Origin: Phascolarctos cinereus
Lineage: Eukaryota > Chordata > Mammalia > Diprotodontia > Phascolarctidae
Assembly: GCF_002099425.1 (NCBI RefSeq)
Contig: NW_018343990.1
Span: 806,001 to 870,000 of the forward strand
Direction: 5' to 3'
DNA: 64,000 bases
The translations under genes were made by a program, and so were the position numbers. This document shows positions 24,901 through 37,027 of this stretch, piece after piece (within the stretch, counting starts at the first letter, position 1; the number at the start of each line of letters is the position of its first letter). The notes beneath the pieces were generated by a model that saw only the letters and a program-made list of their open reading frames with translations, made no database searches and was not told where the DNA came from.

Positions 24901-27900
24901 TCCTAAAGAAGGGCAATACCAAAGAGTGTTCGAATTACCAAACAATTGCACTCATTTCACATGCCACCAAGGTTATTCTTAAAATTCTATAATCTAGGCT
25001 TCGGCAGTATGTGAATTGAGAATTACCAGAATTATAGGTTGGTTTTTGAAGAGGCAGAGGAACTAGAGATCAAATTGCCAACATTCACTGGATTATGGAG
25101 AAAGTAAGGGAGTTCTAAAAAAAATAAATCTACTTCTGCTTCATTGACCAAACTAAAGCCTTTGACTGTGTGGATCACAAGAAAATGTAGGAAATCTTCA
25201 AAGAGATGGGAGTACCAGATCATTTCGCTTGTCTCTTGAGAAACCTGTGTGCCAGTCAAGAAGCAGTTGTTAGAACTGAATGTGGAACAGCTGATTGTTT
25301 AAGATGAGAAAGGCATATAAGAAGCTGTATAGTTGTCACCTTATTTATTTAACTTATATGCAGAGCAGCACATCATGAGAAATGCCAGGCTGGATGAATC
25401 AAAAGCTGGAATTAAGGTTGCTGAGAGATCAACAATCTCAGTGATACAGATGATACCACTCTGATGGCAGAAAATGAAGAAGAATTAAGAAGCCCCTTGA
25501 TAAAGGTGAAAGAGGAGAGTGTTAAAGCTGTTTCAAAGTTTAACATTGAAAACAGCAACTGGTCCCATCACTTCCTGGCAAATAGAGACAAAAAGGAAGC
25601 AATGCCAGACTTTATATTTTCGGGCTCAGAAATTCCTGCAGATGGCAACTATGGCCATGAAGTTAAAAGACACTTGTTCCTTGGAAGGAAAGCTATGGCA
25701 GATCTGGACCGCATACTGAAAAGCAGAGACATTACCGACAAAGTTCTAGATGTTATGGTTTTTCCAGTAGAAATGTATGGCTGTAAGAGCTGGATTATAA
25801 AGAAAGGGGAATGCCACAGAATCAGCGCTTTTGAATTGTGGTGCAGAAGACTTTTGAGAGTCCCTTGGACAATGAGGAGATCAAATCAGTCAATATTTAA
25901 AGAAATCAATTCAGACTACTTATTGGAAGGACAGATACTGAAGCTGAAGCTTAAATACTTTGCCACATAACAGGAAGACAAAATTCATTGGAAAAGATCC
26001 TGATGTTGGAAAAGATTGAAAGCAAAAGGAGGAGGGGACGGCAGAGGATAAGGTGGATAGATGGTGTCATGGAAGCAATGAACATGAGCTTGGACGGATT
26101 TTGGGAGATAGTAGATGATAGAAGGCCTAGTGTGCTGTGATCCATAGGGTCACAAAGAGTTGGACATGACTGAGTGAATGAACACTCCCTTTAACAGCGT
26201 AGACCAGCAACTGTTCTGAAGCTTATGGTCTTAGAGAGTTACCTAGGATACTGAGAGTTGTTAAATGTCTGCTGTGTTTTGACCACCATTTTAGGGAATG
26301 GTAGAGATACAAATTAAGTCAGACATGGTATCTAGCCACATGGAGCTTAGCTCGTAGACTTACTGTTTCTTCAAAGGAGGACTTTGTTGTATGTTTTTAA
26401 CCAAAAGATTAAATAAATGAGATGTGGGCCCTAATCACAGAAGCTTATAGTCTCATAGGAGAATAAAACACATATTCTAAAACTATAGTATAACACATGG
26501 TAAATGCTTAAGAGGGGTATAACTTAAATGCTCTGGGAGGTCTGAAGAGAGAATGGTCATTTCTCAGTGCATATGATCCATGGAGGCAAATGTGCTGTTG
26601 TGGAATGATCACTGATTAATTGTATGTTATTATCACATCTCAACTTTTCTCTTTAAATGATGCCTGTGTATATGATTAAATATCTCTAAAACATTGGTAT
26701 GAAAATATGGCACTTGTCATATTTAAGATATGAATTATAGAGGGTGCATGATACATATTTTTATACCTTCTACTTCACTTCAGAGCAGACAGGACCCTGT
26801 CTCCTCTCTAGCCTTTTCAGACTAGAAATGTTATTTTTAGCAATTCAATAAAATTCCACAAATATTGACTATGTACTACATGGAGAGCCCTGTGTTAGGC
26901 ATTGGGGACAATATTCAGTTGGAGTAAGATTATTCCTGCTCTTAATGGAGCTAACAGTGAAGTAGGAAGATAAGCCACATAGGGTGATTACTATAATAAT
27001 ATATGACAATACAAGTCAAGCACAATAGAGTGCTACAAAGCAAATGCTGTGTTAATTACAGCACATTCTCCTGTAACAAAATAATTTAAATAGCCTATAA
27101 TGTTGCAGTCATTTTAAATCAACTTCAACTACTCTCCAGAAATAGCAGAAAATTAACTTTTTAAACTATTGGACTGATTTAACTATTGAAATATGATTTT
27201 AACCAACAAATTTTCAGGGTGGAAAAATGTAAAATAATTTTCAAGGAAAAATCAACAAATGTGAAAATTCCATATTTAAAAAACATCATTTTTTGTGTTG
27301 GACAGGTGATTGCTGTATTACTTGAGGAAGATCGTGCTGCAACTGAACCCAGTTGGAATCTCAGGTCTCAAGAAAATGCCCTTAATATTAGTGAAAGCTG
27401 TGCCCAGATGAACACTAACCTACCATTCCTACAAAGTAAGACTTTATTGTGTGTCCTTCATCTAATAAGCGATATGATCAGTCAGTGATGAATAGTTTAG
27501 GTTTGGAGAACAGATGACTTGAGTGGTGCCAGAGGGGGCATTTGATAGCTGGCTTCAAGTATTTGAAAGGCTGTTATATGGAAAAAGGGATTCAGTTTAT
27601 CCTGAATAGCTCCAGAAGGCAGAACTAATAACAACTGATGAAAGATAGGGTTTTGCTCAGTATGAGGGAGATTTTTATTAACAATTACAGCTGCCCCAGA
27701 AGTAAGGTGACAGTTCACCCAAAGCCACAGTCATTTTCAAGCTAAGACTGAGTGACACCTACCTCTTAGGAATGTTACAGAGGGGACACTGAATGTAGAC
27801 ATTCAGTAGTAAGTAAGAGTAGATTATCTCTAAGGTCTTTTATATCACTTGAGATTTTATGATTGTCTGAATCAAGAATGTCCTTTCAGAGACCGAATTG

Positions 27901-30900
27901 GTCACCAGCATGGCATTAAACTCCAGATTCAACTGAAAGTCTCTGAAGCATTGGTTTTCTGTAGCCTTCTATATATTTGTGAAACCTAGATCTACAACAG
28001 CTGCTAGCAGTGTGCCAAATTGTCATTACAAAACATGAAAAACTTGTTTATAGCAATATGATATTCAAATGTAAAGTGCTTTGCAGGCTTTAAAATGCTC
28101 TATTAATTAGATTAGGTAAAACATTTATTAAGCAGTTTAGGCATGATGCAAAATAAAAATGTGGATTATGTTATTTTTCTTATTATACAGAATTGATGTT
28201 CATAAACAGAAGAAATGTTTTAAGAAAGCCCTAATTTCACAGGGAAATTTGTAGAATTATTAGATTGGGGATCATCTGAAACAGTCCTTTCATTTTACAG
28301 ATTAGGAAACTGAGACCCAGGTGTGAAGTGAAGTGAAGTGCCATTGCTATAGAGATAATTCAGAGCAGATATAAGATTGGAGCCCAAATCTGACTGTTCC
28401 TCAAGCACTCCTTTTGTACCACTTGTACCACATCATACCACGCAATCTTTCATGTCACCTGATGTCTCTTTCAGTTCTACTACGCTAAGATTCTGTGAAA
28501 GGACAGTACCTCACACGATGGCTTGTCTGTGTATTTTTGGGAAACTAATGAAGTTTCTCTTTTTGAACAGAGATTTCAGACCAACTGAAGTGATAGTTCT
28601 ATTAAGTTTTATTTCATGATTGAACCTGTTTGAATGTAAATGTCTTCTGCATAAGGATTATTTTGGTTTGCTCTTTTTATCCCCAGTGCCTACCCAAGTA
28701 CCTTGCATATAGTTAATGCCTTAGTAGTTAGTTTATTGAATTGATTTGGAGTGAACATAATGGAAAAAACCCAGAATGTTTATTCAGCCATACTTATATA
28801 GCCGCAATTACACCATAAACATTGAACTTTTCACCGTTTTGATATTTTAAGTTAGCTTTGATTAAATAGGGATTTTATTTCAGCAACCTACTTTTCACTT
28901 GAATGAAATTTTTCCTTCATTTCTTCCCTAGATCGAAAAGTGTCCTCTTTACATGTTTCTGAAATTCAGAGACAAACTTTAGTTTCTGTTCATGAGTTAC
29001 CTGAAAAGCCGTTCTCTGATATACTGGATAAAAGATATATTCTCTGTGTATGGGACATTTGGCAGCCTTCCAGCCCTCAGAAAATTTTAATCTGTGAATC
29101 AAAGGTACAGTTAAGGGTTGATCTTTTCAGTCTGGGAACTGTGTACTTATCAGCCAAAAGGATGAACATGGAGGGCTTTGTAATTCATTGAGTTGGACAT
29201 GGATTGATGAGAAAGGGGAGCAGAAAAGAAAGAAAAAATCATGGGAATAAAGTGCATCAGAGAGTATTTTAAAAAGTGAAAGGAGAGGGTAAGAAAAAGT
29301 TTGTGTTTTTTGTTAGACACTGAGATATAAAAGATGGTTTCAGTGCCCCACTGATTGTCTGCTTCATAAACTTATAAGTGAAGTAGAATGATAGTTTCCC
29401 TACTCAGTGGTTCAGTTCGGGAAAACCAACTTTGTTCTATTATTGGAGGAAGTGGTTGTCTGAAGGTAGTTCCTATGGTCAAGGAAGATTATTTGAAAAG
29501 CTTGAACTTCGCGCTTGAGAAAAACATTTTTCAAACTGACTATGGTCTTAGAACCATCTATTGTATTCTTTTATTTGGTTTGGACTATGGCTACTCTATA
29601 TGTTGTTAATATCTTTAGACCTTTTGGAAATTAAAAAAAACTGGAGTGTTTCTGCTACTATTGCAATTAAGAGGTTATGGATTTTCCCTTGAAGATTATT
29701 ATCTTAAGAATTTTTTTGCCTACCTCTTGATAGAGATTTGCTTTGAAGATCCTCAGGATACAGTTTAAGGCATACTTTTCAAGAGTCAGTCAGTCAAGAA
29801 ACATTTATTAAGCACCTACTATGTGCCAGACACTGTAGTGGTGCTGAAAATACTAAGAAAGGCAAAAGGCAATCCCTGTTGTCAGTGGGCTCACTGTCTA
29901 ATAGGGGAGACCGTATACAAACAGCTATGTATAAACAAGCTGCGTGTGGGATAAACTGGAGATAATCAACAGAGGGGAGAATTAGTAATTAAGATTAAGG
30001 GGATCAGGAAAGGTTTCCTGTAGAAGGTGGAAAATTTAGCTGTTACTTGAAGGAAGCCAGAGAAGCCAGGAGGCAGAGTTGAGGTGGAGAGCATTCTAAA
30101 CATGGAGGATAACCATTGAAAGTGTCTAGAGTTAGAAGATAAAGAGTTTTCTGCAAGGAATAGCAAAGAGGCCAGTGTTTGGTTTGCAGAGTATGGAAGG
30201 GGGTGGAAATATAAGCTATAAGAAGATTAGAAATGTGTGTGTGGGGGTAGGTTTTGAAGGACTTACTTACTGTTTCTCAAGATTTGGGTTGAGAAAAGGG
30301 AAATTTTAAAATTATTTTGCTCCTTCTTTCCCTTTTCTTCCAAACTAGAGCTCCTGCCTAAGAATAATTTATTTAGTAATTAGTTGTCAAGGATTGAAAA
30401 TATATTCTGTAATACAAACACTTACTATAAATAAAATGGTGGGAGTGGGAAAAGGAAAGTCAAGTAAGTCAGTTATGTAGGAAGAGGCTACTGCAAAAGT
30501 TTCTGCAGCTCAGCAAAAAACAAGGTTATGTTTTCTTTGTAGTTTTAGGACAGTTCAATTATTGTAGTTTCTTTTCTTGGTTTTCTTGAAAGGTCATGTG
30601 CTGCTGTTTTAGCCCTTTTAAAGCAATTTTACTATTTGCTGGAACAATCCATGGCTCAGTAGTTTTGTGGGATCTACGAGAGGACTCCAGGATGCATCAC
30701 TACGTAAAATTAAAAGATTGTGTTTGGACATTCAGAACAGCAACATTTTCTACTGGTCAGTAGTTTCGATTTTCTTTTCAAGAAATGGTATACACACACA
30801 CACATATACATAAACATATATACACATAATATCGTTCTATTATATACTATCATTATACTATTGTAGTGTATATGCTATTGTCAGTATACTATTATACTAT

Positions 30901-31597
30901 CATTATACTGTTACTATAGTTTATATGTGTATATATACTATATATGATATATATTTTTTAAGTTAACTTATTTACCAGTGTTCAGTCAAATCTGCTTACA
31001 AATTATGTCTTAGAATGTGTGGAAGTAACTTGGGATTCTAAGAGGTGGAGATGAGAACAGAGTACCTTTCAGGCATGGATGAAAGCATGGAGATAGGAAA
31101 TGGAATGTCATCTGGGATAAGCAGCAAAAAGGACAGTTTATCTGGACTGAAGAGTTTGTGAAGAAGAGTATATAGTGTATAATAGTGCTGGGAAAGTATG
31201 TTGAAGTTAGGTTGTAAAAATATATTTTTAAAAACAAATTAAGTCTAGCTGAGTATTGATTTCATCTGATGATCATTAAGTAGAGTATGCCTTTGGTGAC
31301 GTGTTTAGTCATTCCCAACTCCTTAGCAATACCCTTAGAACTCTGAGGAGAGATGCAGTGGCTTCCCTCTGGAGACTCCCCTGCCAGTGTAAATGTGAGT
31401 TGGGAGAATATTTCAGAAACCTGGTGACACATGGATGATGACTCAGCAAAAGAAACTGAATTACAGGGCTTGATAGATGAGCCAAGAACCATTCAGAAGG
31501 ACAGGGTTGTCTCCTTTCCCAAACCACCTTGTATTCATTTTGTATATATTATGTGTATATATGTATAATGTTTATATCTATATATCTACACACATAG

Positions 31598-31630
<33 letters not shown>

Positions 31631-34600
31631 TAAACAAATATATGCTCTAGATAGCATATGTACATATATTATCTAGAGATTATATATATTCATGTTGTCT
31701 CACCCATTAGAATTTAAGTTCCTAGAGGGCAGGGACTTATTTCGCTTTTGTACTTGAATCTCCAAGGCTTGGCGCAGTGCCTGACACACTGTAAGTGCTT
31801 AATAAATGTTGTATTGAGTGATGCCGGTGAAGCACATGAGCATCACTGTTGCTATATGACTGGCTTACCTCTTCTTTCTGACATACATACCGATTGAATA
31901 AACTCAACATTAGCAATTTTAAGACACTTAGACATGTCAAAGGACTCTAGAATATCATTATGAACATTTATTATGATGGTAAAGTATTGTGGCTATAGAA
32001 GGCCAGGAGATTTGACTTTCCTGCTCTCAGCTTGTGCCTTTATCATTTGTCTCTTTGGCCCAGTGCGAAAAAGAATTCCAGTTACTTTAGGGTTGTATGG
32101 ATTCTTTGTAAATGGCCATTTACTGTATTTTCTCTTGTGTCCAATATTCACCAGAGGCTGGATTGTCGCAGTTTCAGGTTTTATGCAGAAATAGAACTTT
32201 TCACATATCTCTCTCCCGGAACAACAGTCACTAAGGGATTTACTCCTTAGGCTTCAGCTTCACTGGGAAGAAATCGGGCTCAAAATAACATTGTAAAGTG
32301 ACCTCTACTAACTCTTTTGAAATTTCTATCTATTTTCTTTGTCCAGGAAAAAAAATTTTTGTAGTCTTTACGCAGTGAAATTGATGTCTGGGTGTGAATA
32401 ATGTATTTCACTCTTTTCTGCTCATTAAATGATAACTAGTTAATTGTCATAAATGATGCTTACTGAGTTGCTTTCATTTGGGGGACAAAAATTATCCGTC
32501 TTTAAAAAAATTTTCCAATTTTTTCCTTCCTGAGTTTTAGTGGTTATTCTCTTTGTTTCTAATGGAACTTGAAAGTAATATGTCTCTGTTTACTTGCTGC
32601 TTGATTTTCCACATCATTAATAATTCAGCATTATAGATTGAGTCTTAATGTTGCATTAATACTGTTTATGTGCAACTGCTGTTGTAGCCAAGTGTAATAC
32701 AGGTAGTTTAATTATAAAAGGAGTCTTGGTTATATTTTAAATGTGATTATTTGTAAAAATATAATCACTTAAAACAATGTAATCATTTAAATATAGTACA
32801 AAAGCATAGTTCTTTATTTATTGGGAATATAGTAATTTGTGAGATTTTTTTCTTCCTGTTTTTAGTAAATATGCATCTTTGTTAGGTATTCAGATGCCTG
32901 ATAAATCTGATGATTGTATAAAAGAAGCTTGCTATATCACTACACACTGAATGTATGCTGCAGAACTGTGCTATAGATGAGGCTAAGCTCTACAGAAGTA
33001 CTTCTAGTTAATTAATTAGATCTTCTAATTAATTAATTAGATCAATTAATCCATTCTCTAATGAATCCATCTCACATGAGTTTCAAGGGAGACCTGAGTT
33101 ATTCCATATTCACAACTGGAACAGATTCTAATACAGTAAATTTCCAGTCCATATACAGTGTATCCCAAAAGTCTTGCTGCAGTTTTAAGCTTTGATAAGC
33201 TTGTATGTCAGCCTTATTTAAAAAGTATATTAAAACTACTAGTTTTATGATTATATCTGTTTACATTGTTCAAATACATTGGTTTGTTTAACATTTTTTT
33301 CTAGAACCGTCATCTTATCCTCCACCCTCTCTCTGTCACTATGCTCAGTGACTGTTATTCATCTTTCTTCTAAAAGAAAGTTAGTTGAGTTCCTTGAACT
33401 CATTTCCTGTAATCAACAATTCCACTCTGCTTCAGGTGCCAACTAGGGTGATTAACTTTCAACTTCACCCTTATTTGAAATTGCCATACATTCAGGATAA
33501 TCAGCTCTGAAATGCTCCTCTCACATCACAGTCTCTTGTCCTGCCTCTTCCAGTTCCTTATTCCTATGCCTGTTTTTTTACCTCATTATGACCTTTAAAT
33601 TTCCTTGATTTTTCCATATTGTCCCGTTTTCTCAGTGTTATTTTGGCTTTATTTCCTTTTCTACTCTGCTTTGACTCAGTGGCCAACCATTTTAATATTG
33701 CTGTGCTTTCCATACTTGAATTCCTTGTCTCCTTGACCTTTTGTTCTTTTTGACCTTAAAACTTTGAACACTGAATAAATTCACCCTCTTCTCAGCTTCT
33801 GAGCAGCTAAAAGCTTTTGGAGGAAATAATAAAACACTGCACACTAGGCCCACTGTAAATTTATGCTATGTAATATAAACTGGTTTGCATGACAGTCCTG
33901 TTATTTATCTCTGGTGATTTCACATTCACCACAAACAGCTCTTTAAAAACATTTAAAATGCAAGCTCCCTTGTAAGTTTCCTGAGAACCTTGTTTCTGCA
34001 TCACATGTATGTTTGCATCTATAGGCCCTAGGGTGGTGCCTTGCCTATTATAGTAGGCATTTAATAAATGTTTTCCAAATTGAATAAAAAAGTTGTCTCA
34101 AGTGAACTTGTGCTTGATAACTTTACTAAATTTTTCACATTCTCTAGAAGTTTATAAACGTTAAGTATTAAATTGGTTTGATCAATACAGCTTTGAGCAA
34201 CATAGGTGAAAATAATGGTATAATTAGATTGGTGGAGAGAAAATGTGGGAAATTATTAATCCAATGGAATTGAATGAAATAATATTTTGCTAAAAGGAAA
34301 TGGGAATTAGGGAAGTGTATACATGTATCACTAAATCAAGCAAGCAAGCATTCATTACAGCTAGGTGGTTCAGTGGTTAGAGTTCTGGACTCGGAGCCAG
34401 GGAGAGCAGAGTTAAAAATCCTGCCTCAGATGCCTACTAGCTGTGAGACCTTGGGCAACTCACTTAACCTGTCTCAGCCTCATTTTCTTAGCACCTTCAT
34501 AGGGTTGTTGTGAAGATTAGACAACATGTAAAGTGCTTTGCAAACCTTAAAATGCTGTGTTAATGCTAGATATTCTTCACTGTGATAGATGCTGGGGATA

Positions 34601-36760
34601 CAAAGACAAAAACAGTAGTGTCTGGCCTCAAGAAGCTTACATTTTATCAGGGAAACCACTTCTCTGTATATAAGTAAATGCCCACCATATAAAAAAATAA
34701 ATAAAAAGTAATTTTAGGAGAAAAGGCCCAATGTAGGAAGGGGTACTTGAGCAAAAGTTGGAAGAACATTGGAGATTTGAAGAAGTAGAGGTGAAGAGTT
34801 AATGCATTTTAGGCATGGGAGACACTCTGTGAAGAGGCATCAGGATAGCGGGTGGAATGTCAGACATGAGAACACCACATAGCCCAGTTTGACTGGGTTA
34901 TTGAATGGGAGTAATGTGTATTAAGACAGGAGAGGCAAGCTGGAGCCAGTTGTGAAAGGCGTTAAATTCCAAAGGAAGGAGTTTGTATTTTATCCTTACA
35001 TAGCCCCTCGAGTTTTTAGAACAGCAGGATGACATATTCAGACCCATCCTTTAGGAATATCATTATTTGTAGTTGTATGGAGAATGAATTGGGGTAGGGA
35101 GAGACTTGATCTGGTAAAGCAACCGGGCAGTAGTCCAGGCAGGAGGACTTGAGTTACATGATGAAAAAATACTATCCACATCCAGAGAGAACTGATGAAC
35201 TCCAAGTTCAGATTGAAGTATAATATTTTCTCTCTCTCTTTTGCAATGTGGTTAATATGCCTGATTTCACAGGCATAATTGATATCATTTGCTTAACTTC
35301 TCAGTGGGTGTGGCAAAGATGGAAGGGAAGGAGAGAATTTGGAAAGCCTTTTAAAAAGAAAAGAATGCTAAAAATAAATTAAAAAATATTTTTAAAAGAG
35401 GACTTGAGCCTAGTAGAGGAAAATATGGAAGTTAAGAATGTGTGGATTTTGAGGGCAAGATAGTGATTTCTGTTTTGGTTATGTTGTTTGAGGTGCCCGT
35501 GGAACTTGCACTTGAAAGTGTCCAGATGACCATTGGTGAAGTGAATCTGGAGTTAAGATGAGAGACCAGGGTTATAGAAATAGATTTAGGAATCATTTGA
35601 TTAGGGCAAATAATTGAACCAGTGGGAGTTGGTAAGATCCCTTAGAGACTGGAGAGTTAGCCCACGATAGAGCATTGTGGTATGTTCACATGTGTGAGTG
35701 GAACATGGATGATGACCCAGCAAAAGAGACTGAGAAGGAACAACCAGAGAAGTCAGAAGGGAATGAAGAAGCAGTGTCATGAGAACTCAGAAAGGAGAGA
35801 GTTTCCAAAAGGAGAGGGTGGTCCATATTATAAAACATTATGGAGAGGACAAGAAAGCTGAGAACTTAGAAAAGGCCTTTAGATTTGGCAGTTAAGGAGG
35901 TAGGTCAGAAGATTTAAATCAGAGTGGGAAAACAGAAAAGAAAAGGTTTGGAAAAGCCACTGCGTAATAGAAAGAGTTGGTTGGGAAAGAATAAAAGATT
36001 CCCATAGTGCAGTGAAGATCAAGTTGAGATTAGATGAATTATATTTTCATTGGATCCAGTAAACATGGTTGTAGGTCTTAGATCAGGACAGTTCAGCAGT
36101 ATGTGGGCAGGAGTAGATGTGGTGGGTGTTAGGAATAATCCACGGCTGGAGATTTAATGTGAGTGTTAATATGACAAAGATGAGAGGGATACTAGAGGAG
36201 CAGACAGTATAAAGCTGAGTTGGTCAAAGACTGTAAATATCAAGACTGGGAAGCCATAGCATCAAATGTAACACTTGTAAGATTTTTATGATGTAAATTG
36301 TGACCTTTTTACAGATTTTAGGAATAAATTATTTTCCATTTTTATACTATAATGTGAATGCAAATGTGAAGGTTCAAAAAAGTGCAGTGGCTTTTGTTTT
36401 GTTTTTAAAACAATAGATGGTGTTCTTACTATAGTAAACCACAGAAGTCCCGTTCAATCAATAGAACCAGTTTCAACATGTCTACAGAAAACAGAACTTT
36501 GTGCTTTCACCTTTCTCTAATCAAGAAGGTATGTGATTTATAATTCTCAGATAAACATTAAATACATTTTTATTTATAAATAATTGATAATTCATGTTTC
36601 TTTTCGGGGGTTTTACTTAGAAATATCCAGTTTGTCATTCCACATTGCTTCATTGGATGAAAATGGAATTCTTAATATATGGGTGAGTAAACTACATGAA
36701 AAAAATTTATATTTGCCTTCAATGAAGAAGCATTTTAGATCATTGAAATGAGCAGTTACC

Positions 36761-36801
<41 letters not shown>

Positions 36802-36982
36802 AAAGCCTACAACTTAAAAAACATAACCCTACCCTATTGGTCTTGTTAGGTCTTTCCTTTTGTATAGTACATTTTATGCAACATTCTCTGGGCATTTCCT
36901 TGGCAAATACTATTTACTCATCCTTCTTGTCTTCCTCCTCCTTTTACTCCTTCTGCTGCTATTTCTACTGCTGCTGCTGCTG

Positions 36983-37027
<45 letters not shown>

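Larger units (their letters stand above)
22808..26182 (+). mobile_element. BovB/RTE LINE, 5'-truncated, broken and interrupted, sense
   Basis: 22808-23320 encodes endonuclease (APE) motifs: [23 protein letters not shown] (IIGDWNAKVG in intact BovB), [15 protein letters not shown] and SDHE. 24061-24375 continues with [20 protein letters not shown] and [11 protein letters not shown]. 24668-26182 gives RT and C-terminal parts: [104 protein letters not shown]. The 3' end reads 'cacaaagagttggacatgactgagtgaatgaac'. It has many stops and frameshifts. The RT YADD box reads as D-T-DD here, the Tyr/Ala being altered ('agtgatacagatgataccact'). It is inactive. An inverted BovB block (23325-24060) and another LINE 3' end (24376-24668) interrupt it. 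RTE elements of this type are typical of marsupials among mammals, with ruminants as the other main group. Confidence 0.93.

Noticed and set aside
25464-25970. A 168-codon frame with RT-like C-terminal domain
   Set aside because: Same BovB LINE; recorded as part of the mobile element.
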